DNA of 64,000 nucleotides, from the NCBI GenBank assembly GCA_948144175.1, contig CANXME010002307.1:2005001-2069000 (forward strand), in the 5' to 3' direction. Positions 48,576-60,135 of the stretch are shown here, in pieces. The stretch is from Closterium sp. NIES-65 (Eukaryota; Streptophyta; Zygnematophyceae; Desmidiales; Closteriaceae). A model generated the notes under the pieces. That model was not told the origin of the DNA. It was given only the letters and a program-made list of their open reading frames with translations, and did not search any database. Every line of letters begins with the position of its first letter. The stretch's first letter is position 1. Position numbers and translations under genes: made by a program.

Positions 48576-51069
48576 CATCCTCATAAGCTAAGTGGGGGAG
48601 AGCAAGTGGTCACAAGACCAGTCAAAGCAAAACAAAGCAAGACAAGCTCAGTGTGGATCTCAAGGATACCACACAAATTCCAAGCACAAGCAAATGGTCA
48701 TAAGACCAGTTCACATGCAGTTTGATAATAGAACAAGAGGTACAGTGATCACAACCTAGCAAGTGTAAGCATGCAGGTATATATATAGAGATCATAGTAC
48801 AAGCAGAGTCAAGAAGTGAGCAAGTGAGGGAGAGTAGGCACAAGGCCTAGAACAATACAGAAACGCTGATGATCACAAGGCTGAAGCGCCTTGGTGAACA
48901 CATCAGCAATGTTGGCCCGAGTGGCCACATACGAGCGACGAAGCTGACCCCTCTACTGCAGCTCTCGCGCTAGGAAGTAGCGCAGAGCGATGTGATTTGT
49001 TCTGTGCTCCAGTCTGTGCTCCTCACACAAGGCAATGGCTGCCTTATTGTCGACGTACAGCACTGGAGGAGAACGAGGCCGCTCTCCGAGGTCGGTGAGC
49101 AGGTAGGTGAGCCAGCGTAGCTCATGGGCCGCCATGGTTGTGGCGTAGATCTCAGCCTCACAACTGGAGCTGAGAACAGAAGAAGAGCGTGTAGAACGCC
49201 AGGAAACAGAGCCAGAGCCAAGGCTGAAGGTGTAACCCTGAGACGACCGCTGCGTAGCCTGGTCGTTAGCCCAAGAAGCGTCTGACTGTGCAGTGAGGAC
49301 AACATCGCGCCGTCCTCCAAGCACAAGCCCCATGCCCGACGTACTGCACAGGTAACGCAACACCCTCTTAGCGGCATCCATGTGCTCCTTCCGGTGACGG
49401 CCATGAGCGACATAGCGTGCTAGGATGCTAAGAGGGTATGCAAGGTCATGTCTAGTGTGGGTCATCAGGTACATGAGGCAGCCCACAAGCTCTGGATACG
49501 GGCCACTCCGCTCTACGGACTCATCCGAAGGCAGAGCTGAGAGCGAGTGACCGGTAGGCAGAGGAGTGGCCTGAGGCGAGGAGTACGTGAAGCCAAAGCG
49601 CTGAAGGACCTGCTGCACCATGTGTGACTGAGTCAAGGTGATGGTGCGCTGTGCTCTGTCCCGGGTGATCCGCAAGCCAAGATAGCTTGTCAGTTCACCC
49701 AGGTCTTTGCACGTTTGTCTCTTCTGCAGCTCCGACTTCACGTGGGCGAGTGCATCAGTGTCAGCAGTAGCAAAGACCAAGTCGTCGACGTACACGAGAA
49801 CGTAGAACGGCGGCAGAGTGGTGTCGGTGCGTAGAAACAACGACGGGTGAGTAGTAGAAGGAGCAAACCCAAGAGCCGCAAGCGTAGTCCTCATTGTATT
49901 GTGCCACTCACGGGGTGCCTGGCGGAGACCGTAGACTGGCCGCCGGAGGCTCCACTGGGTACCACGAGGAAACGACCCAGTGAAGCCAAGTGGGCGGCGC
50001 AACCAGATCTCCTCGTGCAGGCTGCCCTGTAGGAACGCAGTGCTGACTTCAAGAGAGTGAAGCTCGTAGTCACGCTGAGCGTCGACGTGTAGCAGAACCC
50101 GAAGAGTGGTCATCTTCGGGGTCGGGGAGAAGGTCTGGAAGAAGTCAACTCCCTCTCGCTGGCTGAAGCCTCGTGCAACGTAACGTGCCTTGAAGACAGG
50201 CGGAGAACCCGGCGGCCGCTTCACCCTGAAAATCCACATGCCACTGACGATGTTCGCCCCAGGTGGGGGAACCTCGTCGATGTAGGTGCCTGTGGATTTC
50301 CAGGAAGCCATCTCTGCGTCCATGGCTGTCTGCCACTAAGAGGAGTAGAGACCCTCCATCGCCTTTGCGTAGGAGCGTGGGGTCGGGATGTCTGGTGCAT
50401 CCTGGTCTCCCTCAGGGGCAACTAGCATGGACACGAGATGAGGCAAAGCAGCGGCAAAGCACTCAAACTCCTCCTATCTGTCCTCAAGGACGTCCGTGCT
50501 AAGAGCACACTCACCCCCGACGGACGGAGGACAGACAGACTCAGACTGAGCAACAAGGCTAGCGGCGTAGTCTAGGCGACAGGCGGCAGCAAAGTCAACA
50601 AGCTCAGCGACTAGAGCAGACGCAGCAGAGGACTCGAAGGAAGGGTCAATGACAAGAGTGGCAAGGAGACGTGTGACAGTAGGACTGGCAGCACGAAGAG
50701 AGTCAGACTCTAGGTCAACAAGAGCAGGAAGAGAGGACGCAGGAGGAGACGGCAGAGGGACACGCTGTGGAGCAGTGGAAAAACGCAGAGTGATATAGTG
50801 AGTGCCAGGGACAGGAGGAGGTCGCTCACGCGGAGCACGACGACTAGAGCGGATAGCACAGTCAGGTGACTCTGGACGCGACTCAGGCGACGCTGGACGA
50901 GACTCAGGCGACGGAGGACGAGACTCAGGCTCACGACACTCCGTAAGACCTCCCGTCGGCTCACCGTAAGGAGAAGGACCAGGCATTGGAGAGGCTGGCT
51001 ATAACTGTGATTGCGACTGGACAGGCGGTGGACTCAGTAGGGGAGGAGAAGGACCAGTAGAGGGCGGGA

Positions 51070-52476
51070 TGTGAAGATAGTAGCTAGAATCAGGAGCCAT
51101 AGCTAGGAAAGCCCTAGCTAGGCACGAAAGAATTTAGGCAAAAAAGGGGGTTCACTAGCAGGAATGGAGATACAAATAGCAAACCCTAGAAGGGTTGTAC
51201 TCGCTATAGAGCACTCCAGTACAGGCTAGAGAAAAACATTCTGACACACCCCCATAGCCAAAGTGGGGTGTAATCAGCACAGTGAGAAAGCAGGTATAGA
51301 GCAGGAGTTTACACAGATAAGCAAAGCTAGAGCTAATCACAGCGGACAAGTGAGGAGGAGGAGGAGCTGTGGGGGAGAGAAGATGGGAGGCGACTGCTGA
51401 CACTGCAGACACACAGACGAGCTGCTGGCTTAGTGGCTACCGGAACAGCGCTCCGGACTACTGGAGTAATTGGCCCCGCGGCTAAAAGTAGCGGCAGACG
51501 AGCAACGGACCCACGGGCGACTGGCGACTACCGGAGATTGTAGCCTCCGGACTGCTGCTGCTGCTGACGACAAGACTGCTGCCTCACTCAACCTCCCCCA
51601 ACTGCCCTACACTCTCGACACACGCCCACTGCTCAAACCCTAGCTCCACCCCCACGCACCCCCCTTAAACCCTAAACCTCAGTCTCCCACTCATCCACCC
51701 CCCTCAGCGACAGCTGCAGCAGTGGGAGACGAAGAAGGAGGAGAAGAAGGGTACAGCACGCACAACTGACACCCCCACAACCACCACCCCCACACTCCTC
51801 ACCCCCAAACCCTAAAACGGGTGTGACGGGGAGGAATGCGGGGGACGACGGGGAGAATGGCGCGCGGCCCCCAGGGCGCCACCACGGGGCAGCGAGGGGC
51901 CGCGCGCCGCTCCCCAGGGCGCCACAAAGGGGCAGCGGGAGGGCGGCGACGGGGCCGCTGCCCGCGGCGAGGAAGGGGTCGCTGCGGGCGGCAACAGGGC
52001 CGCTACGGCGGCGACGTGGCCGCTGCGGGCGGCGACGGGGCCGCTGCGGTGGCGACGGGGCCGCTGCGCGCAGCGACGGGGCCGCTGCGGGCGGCGACGG
52101 GGCCGCTGCGGCGGCGACGGGGCCGCTGCGGGCGGCGACGGGGCCGCTGCGGCGGCGACGGGGCCGCTGCCCGCGGGAACGGGGTCGCTGCGGGCGACGA
52201 CGAGGCCGCTGCGGGCTGCGACGGGGCCATTGCGGGCGGCGACGGGGCCGCGCGCGACACCCTTGGGCGTCGCAACGGACGAGCGGGGGCCGCGCGCGGC
52301 TCCCTTGGGCGGCGCGACGGGGCAGCGGGGGCGGCGTGCCAGAAAAGAACAGGGCCGCGCGTCCCGGGGCGCGCGCCAGAGTGCAAATCGCCGCGCGCCT
52401 ACGGCGCCACACGCCACGGGGCGTGCGACAGAGCGTGTAGCAGTGGAAGCAGCTCCGTTCTGAAGAACGGGACAAT
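51070..52476 (-). mobile_element. C10: non-autonomous copia-type segment nested in C9
   Basis: It is related to C1. It has an LTR-like stretch at about 51070-51246 ending cattctgaca, the polypurine tract ctatgggggtg, the shared ccctaaaccccagtctccca-type stretch (51664-51690), and a GC-rich array with no gag or pol. The second LTR and primer-binding site are missing. In C9 it replaces four bases (ggtc in sisters) of the LGL codons after LLQQVL, and no target duplication is present. Its 5' end begins ttattgtcccg, the same word seen at 163-151 of the window. Confidence 0.7.
51900..52290. repeat. GC-rich tandem array in C10
   Basis: Units near 21 bp, gcggcgacggggccgctgcgg and variants, repeat about 15-20 times. 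It corresponds in position to the arrays in C1, C2, C3 and C4 but has its own unit. Open frames across it are artefacts. Confidence 0.85.
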
Positions 52477-55400
52477 AAGAACCTGCTGAAGGAGCGGAAC
52501 GCAGCACGGTTGCGGTCGCTCAGCACCTCCAGCGACAACCCCCTCAGCAGGCCCAGTCCCAGCAGCTCCAGTACCTCTAGTACGAGCACCCTCAGGACCA
52601 GCGGCTCTAGCAGCTCCAGCAGCACCAGCACCAGCAGCACCTCCAGTAGCGCCAGCAGCACCGCGAACAGCAGCAACACCTCCAGCAGCTCCAGCAGCAC
52701 CTGCAGCACCTCCAGTAGTAGCAGTACCTCCAGCAGCACCAGTACCAGCAGCACCTCCAGAAGCGCCAGCAGCACCACCAGCAGCAGCACCTCCAGCAGT
52801 TCCAGCACCAGCAGCACCGCCAGCAGCAGCAGCACCTCCAGCACCAGGGTCCGCGGCACTAGGAGCGCCACTCCGGAGACTGCAGCGCCGAGTGTACCAC
52901 TCTCGGAGCCGCTGGGGAGAGGGCAGCTCCCGCCTAGGAGGGGAAGCACTAGCACCAGCTCCAGCAGCACTCCTAGCTCCAGAAGCACCCCTCCTGAGGC
53001 TGCAATACTGTAAGTACCACTCTCGTAGCTGCTGTGAGGAGAGAGCTCCTCCAGGTGAAGCACGCTCAGTCTCAGCACCCTCAGACGTAGCACACCCAGG
53101 CTCAGCACCCCCAGACTCAGCACCCGCAAGCTCCGCACCCCCAGGCTCAGCACCCCCAGACTCTGCACCCCCAGGCTCCGTACCCCCAGGCTCAGCACCC
53201 CCAGGCTCCGCACCCCCAGGCTCCGCACCCCCAGGCTCCGCTCCCTCAGGCTCAGCACACCTAGCAGGACGAGAGTCGACAGCTACCTCGACAGGCTCAA
53301 CCGGGTCTACCTGGGACACACCTGAGGGAGCGGCACCCTGAGGGGGGAGGGGGTCTACCACAGCAGCACCTGGCGCGAGGAAGAGAGGCAGCGGGGGGAG
53401 CGGGGCAGTGCGGTAGGGGAAGAGGCGGTAGTAGGGCACGGACTCGTCAAAAGTGACGTCCACAGAGGGCAGGACACGGCGCGAGGTGGCGTCGTAAAAC
53501 TGCCAGCCATACGTGTCCGGGACAAAGCCAAGGAAGACACAAGGAACAGCGCGGGAGGAGAGCTTGTCCGCGGACATATCGCGAACAAAAGCTCGAGAAC
53601 CCCAGACCCAAAAACGCGACGCATCGCCAACCTCTCCCGTCCAACGCAGCGTCGGGGAAGTCTCCGGCAAGGAGACACGGGGCCAGAGGTTGAGCTGATG
53701 CGCAGCGTATCGGACCGCAAACGGCCACAGAAATTGGGGGGCAGCCGCATGGATCAAGGAGGTACGAGCGACCTCCATGACCAAGCCAATGCGGCGCTTA
53801 GCAACCCCATTCTGCTGTGGAGAGGCCGGAAGCGTGAACGGCTGGCGGATGCCGTGCTCCGCACAGTAGGTTGCCAAGAGGTCGGAGGAGAACTCACCAC
53901 CTCTGTCAGAGTGCAAACGCAAGACAGGAAAGTCCGACTGGAAACGCTCACTGAGCTGGAGACGAGAAGCGCGCATCCAAGGGATCAAGACATCAGGGAC
54001 CTCACCCTTGGTGCGCAAGGGGAAGACCGTGGTGTAGCGCGAGTAGTCGTCAACAACGATCAGGAATTACCTCTCCTGACCCTGTCCACGGACGCGGGCT
54101 GGGCCCCACACGTCCATGTGGAGCGTCTGCAAGGGAGCAGTCGTCGGGGGAAACGAGGAGGAGTGAGGAGCGGCGCGCTACCGCCCCTCAACACAGGGAA
54201 GACAGGGAGGAGCAAGCGAGGGTTGGAGGGGAGGGAGAACCCTGGGAAGACCAGAGACAAGGTACTGTTTGTGCATGGCACGAAGGCGCTGCACTGACGG
54301 GTGACCAAGGCGGTGGTGCCAGAGGGCGGTCTCGTGTGCTAGAGAGCAACACGAGCAGGGGGCAGACAGCTGACCTGAAGTAGACGCAGACGCAGCTACC
54401 TGAGGGACTCAGTGGTCAGTGTGTACAGGTCCGACCCCGGCTGCCGAGTGAAGGTAGCCAGGTGACGGCCCGTCTGAGCACACGTGCAGTGTGTCACGTG
54501 CTCGTAGGCAGGGGTGAACTGGTGGACACCCCCGTCCTGGAGCGCACAACCCGCCACCAAGCTCGTAGAGAACGAGGGGAGGTGGAGACCTGACAGTGTG
54601 CCCGACGGAACCGCAGGACAAGGAAGGATAGTGGAGGAGGTTGCAATTACCGGACCCCCAGAGGGGTCAGCAAGGGAGACAGCAACTGGCCGAGCAAGCT
54701 GCTCAAGGGCAGTGCGGTCACGAAAGAAACAGCGAGAAGCACCTGAGTCCAGTGTGAAGGTGTGCAGTGCCTCAGTAGACTCAGTACCAGGGGGCGCAGA
54801 CTCACGAGCACCTAGAGCAGTAGCCTCACCAGTACCTGGGGCAGGAGACACGGGAGTACCTGGAGCGGCAGCCTCACCAGCACCTAGGGCAACAGACGCA
54901 TTAGCACCTAGAGCGGCAGCCTCACTGGTCCGAATGCCCGGGTCGGGCGGAACACGCAGGTACTGAGCACCCTCTCCACTAGTAGACAACACATACATGG
55001 CAGTGAGAATAGCATCAAAGTCTAGAGCATAGATATCAATGTTTTTCTTCATCAGATCAGCCCAGCGGGGCAGCTCAGTGGCAGCAAGGAAATGAGTACG
55101 CCAAGCGTCGTCGAGGCGGGAGAAGCAGCGCTGCGTGGTGTGCGCCCTCCCACACGTCTGACCAGTGCGGTCACCTGTGCGGATGATGTACGTGCAGCTA
55201 AGTCCACCCCCCCCCCCCCCGCCCCCGTGCTAAGAGTACCACTCACGAAGCTCCTGGGGCGACGGAGTCGGCTGCTGGCTCTGGCCACCGCCAGCACCTC
55301 CACGACCACCACCTCCGCCGCTGCCACCCCGTCCACCACCGCCCCTACCGCCTCCGCGTCCACCCCCGCCACCACCACCGCCCCCGCCCCTGCCACCTCC

Positions 55401-56116
55401 CCCGCCGCTGCTGCCACCACCCCCACCGCCGCCACTAGCCCGTCCAGCCCCGCCACCACCCCCACCGCCGCCACCACCCCCACCACAGCCTCCCCTGCCG
55501 TCACCTCCGCCTCCCTTGCCCCCTTTGCCCTTGCCACTGCGGCGCCAGCTCGGAGCGGACGTAGTACCGACCTGCTCAGTACCAACTAGGTCGACAGCAG
55601 CAGCAGAGGCGACAGAGGGGAGAAGGGGAGAAGGGGAACACCCCTCGAAGAAAGGGGTTCGGGGGTCGCCACGAGAAGCACCTACAGCGACTATGCTAGC
55701 CTCGGCTACAAGCAGTTCCTTCTCGAGGAGGTCAATGGTGAGCTCAGTGGGGCAGCGAGCTACGAAGTGGTCCCTGACTGAACGCAGAGTGTCAGGGAGG
55801 CGAGTGACTAGGTGGTAGAGAGTGAGCCAGAGCGGGGGGGGGTTCTTGTCAAGAAATTCAGCGGGCATAGCAGCACGGAAGCGGGCCTCACTAGTGCGGA
55901 GGTGCGTGATGAGGTTAGAGACTGTGGAGAAAGCTGACAGGTCTGGGAACAGGTAGGGGAGCGAGAGACGGCCTAGCGCAGTAGAGGCAGGTGAGGAGTA
56001 GCGTGCAACTACAGCAGTGTACAGTGCCTGCGCAGTTTTGTGCTGGCCAAAGTGCTCGCGCTCATCTCGCAGTTTTTTATAGCGATCCTAGGTCTAAACC
56101 TACGCTCTTAATACCA

Positions 56117-56242
56117 TGTTAGAAAGAAGAAGTGTTTGAGTAGAAAGGAAAGGGAGTACAAGTACCTAACCCTAGAATTGTGTACCCCCTAAAGGCTAAC
56201 CCACTGTAGCCTACACAAATACAACATATATAACGTTTGACA
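56117..56242 (-). repeat. C9 5' LTR (right copy)
   Basis: It is followed by ATTTG at 56243-56247. The primer-binding site lies directly inside it. Confidence 0.96.
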
Positions 56243-56247
56243 ATTTG

Positions 56248-56827
56248 GAGCGATGAAACAAAGGTCTGCCGGTTTAGTAGCGACGGACGAAGTTGGGCCT
56301 GGATTAGACAGGACTGCCCCATGGAGCCGCACCATGTGAAACAGACCGTCAAGCATGGCGGCGGCTCCATCATGATTTGGGAGTGCATGACATACAACGG
56401 CGCGGGTTTTATGTGCAAGATAGAGGGAAGGATGAACGGAGAGTTGTACCGTTCAATCCTGCAAGACGGGCTTCAACAGACTATCGAGCATTACGAGCCG
56501 AATCCCGAGGCAGTCGTGTTCCAGCATGACAACGACCCCAAGCATACGTGCAAGCTGGTAAAAAATTACCTTGCAGAGCAGCCGTACTCTGTTCTCCCAT
56601 GGCCCGCATCTAGTCCGGACCATAACCCCATAGAACACCTATGGGTTTACTTGAAGAAGCAGCTGGTTGCTTACCCCCACCCACCTGCAGGCATTCTCGA
56701 GCTGTGGGACAGAATTCAAGTGGAATGGGAGAAAATCCCCGCGGCCTGTTGCAGTGAATTGATCGACATCATGCCCAGGCGTGTGCGCGCTGTGCTCAAG
56801 GCCAAGGGTCGCTGGACCAAGTACTAG
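56248..56827 (+). pseudogene. T1 (3' segment): Tc1/mariner DD34E catalytic core
   Basis: This continues the transposase after C9. The catalytic residues are Asp in WSDETK (the codon pair at the insertion point), Asp in QHDNDPKHT (near 56525) and Glu in SPDHNPIEHLW (near 56630). Thirty-four residues lie between the last two, the Tc1 DD34E spacing. The frame ends TKY and TAG at 56825-56827, a common Tc1 C-terminus. Removing C9 and one ATTTG makes the frame continuous with 48169-48449, so C9 landed in an otherwise open transposase frame. Terminal inverted repeats were not found. Confidence 0.93.
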
Positions 56828-57309
56828 ATTCAGCCTGGTTTGCATGCGTGACTGTATTTGTAAGAAACTGTCCATATGACACTGTTTGCCTAATTCCTTT
56901 CCTGCAGGTTGCTGAGCCGAGTTAATGTCCATGTAGCCTTGTGTTTCCACGTACAACCCTCCGGGTTTTAACCTTGTGGCGCCCTTTGATTAAGGCTTAA
57001 ACACGGTAGCAACTAATGCACATTTTCCATCCATATATCTTGGCATGCGGACAATTATTTCGTTCAGTGTACTTCGTTGCTTCATTATTCTTATTTTATA
57101 TTCTGCACCGAATAGGATTACGAGCATCTTATGCTACTGGTTTCGCTCTTATATCACGACATCTGCCATGCGAATGATTATCACCGAATGACTCTACCGA
57201 GTTTGTTAAGGTTCTATTCCCTTCGGTTTTAGAGCCCCATTACCTTCTAGTAACCCCACGATTACCTGCCTTGGATCATGCCTATGTATAGTCACAACCA
57301 TACCCAAGT
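56828..57309. other. T1 3' flank, unassigned
   Basis: AT-richer sequence with no recognisable gene. It may include the 3' untranslated region and terminal repeat of T1, but I could not find an inverted partner. Confidence 0.35.
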
Positions 57310-59850
57310 GATAATTAGTACATATTGAACTGAACATTCGATCCTCTCACACTGGTGGCCATCAACCATGTGTGCTCTCTGCCACGTGGGGAACACCGCC
57401 ACCATAAAGACGTGCTCCTGACTTGATTTAGTGAGTGGGGCGGGGCCCCAGATGTATAAGTGCAAAGTTCAAAGGGGCACGATGGCTCGTGCAAAGGAGG
57501 AGGAGCGAGGGGCGGCGTAAAGCCTACCCTCAACGCAAGGAGTGCGCTGTGGTGCAGGTGAAGGAGGGATTGACGGAAGCAAGTGCAGGAGACCTGAACA
57601 AGACCATGCCTAGACATTTGGCGGTGGTGCCTCAAGATTGACATGCAGGTGAGTGACTGACAGGAGCACGTCGCAACAACCTGACTAGACGCAGCTACTT
57701 GGGGGGGCGCAGTGTGCTGTATGAAGAGGCCTGAGTGGGGCTCTCAAGAAAGCGTGGCAATACGAGACCCAGTAGCAACATCCGTACAGGTCGTAAACCT
57801 CTCATATGCAGGAAAGGTGACTATGACCCCATGGTATTGAAGGTGTCCAACACCCACCAAATTCCTGGAGAACGAAGGGATATGGAGACCAGTGAGGGAG
57901 CCAGAGGGGAAACCCGAGCATGGGAGGGTGGTAGAACTGTGCGCGATGGCTGGTCCATAAGTGGGATCAGCCAGGGCAAATGAGACTAGTGCTGGAAGTA
58001 ATGTGACAATGGTGCAGTCACATCAGAAGCATTGGCGCCAGAGTCAAGCGTGAACGAGAGTGATGCATCAGCAGCAGGCACACCTATGCTGGTAACATAA
58101 ACCCCTACACTAGCAAAAGGCAAAGATCATAGGCTAGGGATATGCGAGCAAACAGATCCATCAGTACAATAGTAAAAAAAGGCATACATGGCAGAACAAG
58201 CATCATCCATGGTCATATCAAACATACGGTAGCCACGAGAGTTCAGAACTCGCCAAGAAGGGGTGACTACATCTGTTCCGTAGCATAGAAGAAAGAGGTT
58301 GTCAAGACTAATGCCACAGCGCAGTGCAAAGTGGTAGAGGCACTCGCAAACACTGTCCCTACTGGGACCTGTATGGATCCTGTAGTCGTGGGGGGCAACG
58401 TCGCGGCCAGCGCGACGAGGCTCCCAACTGGTAGGGCCGCTGCTGCGGCCAACACTCCCCGAATCACTAGGACCCCACTGCTAGAGGGCCCCACTGTTGC
58501 GGAGGTCCCCACTGCTCGAACTGCACCTTCGCTGCACCTGCCCCTGTACTTGCTGCTGCGACTGCACCTGCTGCGGCGGCTGCACCTGCTGTGGCTGCTG
58601 CTACTGGTGTTGCTACTGGTGTTGTGGCTACTGGTGTTGCTACTGGTGTTGTGGCTACTGGTGTTGCTATGATTGTTGGTGCTACTGTGCTCCCCCCCCA
58701 CCTCCAGGGCCAGTGCCCCCTCCCCCCGGACCCGCAGGCCCGGCACCACCTCCGGTGCCACCTCCACCATATGTAACAGAACCGCCACTACCTCCGCCAC
58801 CTACCTTCACCACCGCCATCACCACCATCACCATCACCCTTCCCCCCTTCTTACCTCCTTTGCCTTGTTTCTACCAACCAGAGGGAAAAAATAGCTACAG
58901 TCTCTAGTAGCAGACGATGCAGCATCAGCAGCAAGAGAAGCGGAGAAGGTGGGAAGCTGGGGCACTGCACACCCCTCAAAGAGACGAAAAACTGGTGCGG
59001 TAGCGGCTAAGGCAGTGGAGTGGAGGTTACCTTCGATCTCATTGAGGGTGGTCTCAATAAGTTTCATGGTAAGCTCGGAGGGATGTTTCTGCTGCAATGC
59101 GTTGCTGGGGCACTGCACACCCCTCAAAGAGACGAAAAACTGGTGCGGTAGCGGCTAAGGCAGTGGAGTGGAGGTTACCTTCGATCTCATTGAGGGTGGT
59201 CTCAATAAGTTTCATGGTAAGCTCGGAGGGATGTTTCTGCTGCAATGCGTTGGGTGTAGAGGCAAGGCGGTCAGGGAGGCGGATTACAATGAAATAGAGG
59301 GTGGCAAACATAGGCGTGGGGATGGCAGTGAGCCGGCTAGGGGTACAGCAAGCATGGTAATTGGAGTCGAGAGAGCAGAGGTGGGTGACTAGGCCAGTCG
59401 TAGTCTCAAACGCAACAAGGTATGGGAAGAAGAAAGGCAAGAGGAGGTCGCCAAGGGAGGAGGAGAAAGGAATAGAATAGCGAGCGATTATGGCGACAAA
59501 GCCGACCTTGGCAGACTTGACCTAGCTGAAGTGTACTCCCTTTGCCTCCGGGAGGAGGCTGCTGAGAGCGAGGTGAGCCGCAACGTGATGAGACTGCCAC
59601 ACCAAGTAGGCCCCGCGATCCCAAGTAAAACTCTCATGCTCGCCGTCAGTGGGCTGAGCGGACGGGCATGCCACGGGGGGGGGGGGAGGGGGGCAGGCAG
59701 GCCACCCGACGCGTGCCCAGAGCGTGCCACCATCCCGACGCTGGCTCTGGAGGTAAAGCTCAACGTGCAGCAATAAGGTATTATATTCTAACGCTATACC
59801 TTCCATATTGAAACGCAGGACCCTAGGAGTCGCCGTGGCGAGAGCTAGCA
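57310..59850 (-). pseudogene. C11: very degenerate copia Gag and protease region
   Basis: Read on the minus strand, a Gag start (RFNMEGIALEYNTLLLHVELYLQ, near 59820-59750) is followed by a core (FFPYLVAFETT, LYFIVIRLPDRL, FRLFEGCAVPQ), a repetitive spacer (58500-58760), a segment like DMTMDDACSAMYA (near 58200), the protease FTLDSGAN (near 58045) and pre-integrase/integrase scraps (LHLYIWGPA, near 57450). Many stops and frameshifts interrupt it. It is a distant relative of the dominant family, with lower GC and no poly-Gly tract. No LTRs were seen. Confidence 0.75.
58956..59251. repeat. 148-bp tandem duplication in C11
   Basis: Positions 58956-59103 and 59104-59251 are near-identical direct copies beginning gctggggcactgcacaccc and ending tgctgcaatgcgtt. 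The copy covers the end of the Gag core. Near identity in an otherwise decayed element points to a recent local event. Confidence 0.95.
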
Positions 59851-59869
59851 TGGACGGGGAGCGGTAGGC

Positions 59870-60135
59870 CAGAAGAACCAGGCTAGGAACGACTGCAGCT
59901 AGGAACAGCTGGAGCTAGGAAGGGCTAGAGAGAGAGGAATGGCCGGAGCTAGGTACAACTTGAATTAGGAATAGTTGGAGCGAGGAACGGCTGGAGCTAG
60001 GAATGGCCGGAGTTAGGAATGGCTGGAGCTATGGATCATCGAACTAATGAATGGTTGGAGCTAGAAATGGCCAGAGCTAGGAATGGCTGGAGCTAGCAAT
60101 GGTCAGGGCTAAGAATGGCTGGAGCTATGAACAAT
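59870..60135. repeat. Degenerate 20-bp minisatellite
   Basis: The word ggaatggctggagctag and its variants (ggaatggccggagctag, ggaacggctggagctag) recur about a dozen times. It lies directly upstream of the C11 Gag start in C11's sense, the position of the GC-rich leaders in related elements, so it may be the AT-richer equivalent. Confidence 0.8.

Larger units (their letters stand above)
48953..56075 (-). pseudogene. C9 Gag-Pol polyprotein, decayed and interrupted
   Basis: Partial Gag (MPAEFLDKNPPPLW, IFEGC-type motif) and a Gly-rich tract (55270-55510) lead to a TAG at 55230-55232. The finger, protease LDSGASRCFF (near 54740), pre-integrase and integrase (54018 downward; HSDRGGEF, NGVAKRR) come next, then the GGAEP linker and an Ala/Gly stretch. 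C10 interrupts at LLQQVL. The spacer resumes at 51069, with TAG at 50474-50476 and 50336-50338. Reverse transcriptase (YVDDLVFA near 49790) and RNase H follow, ending at TAG 48953-48955. The integrase Glu motif reads NGVAKRR, so the catalytic Glu is Lys. Confidence 0.9.
48450..56242 (-). mobile_element. C9: copia element inserted in the Tc1 transposase
   Basis: The 126-bp LTRs (48450-48575 and 56117-56242) differ at about six positions and are flanked by ATTTG (48445-48449, 56243-56247). A minus-strand primer site tggtattaagagcg lies inside the right LTR. The leader and the first about 90 Gag residues are deleted: Gag starts near 56075 with RDERERFGQ-like sequence only 40 bp from the primer site. 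The element itself carries C10 (51070-52476). Confidence 0.97.

Noticed and set aside
52510..53013. A plus-strand Ser/Thr-rich protein frame
   Set aside because: It is the antisense of the Ala/Gly-rich linker of C9.
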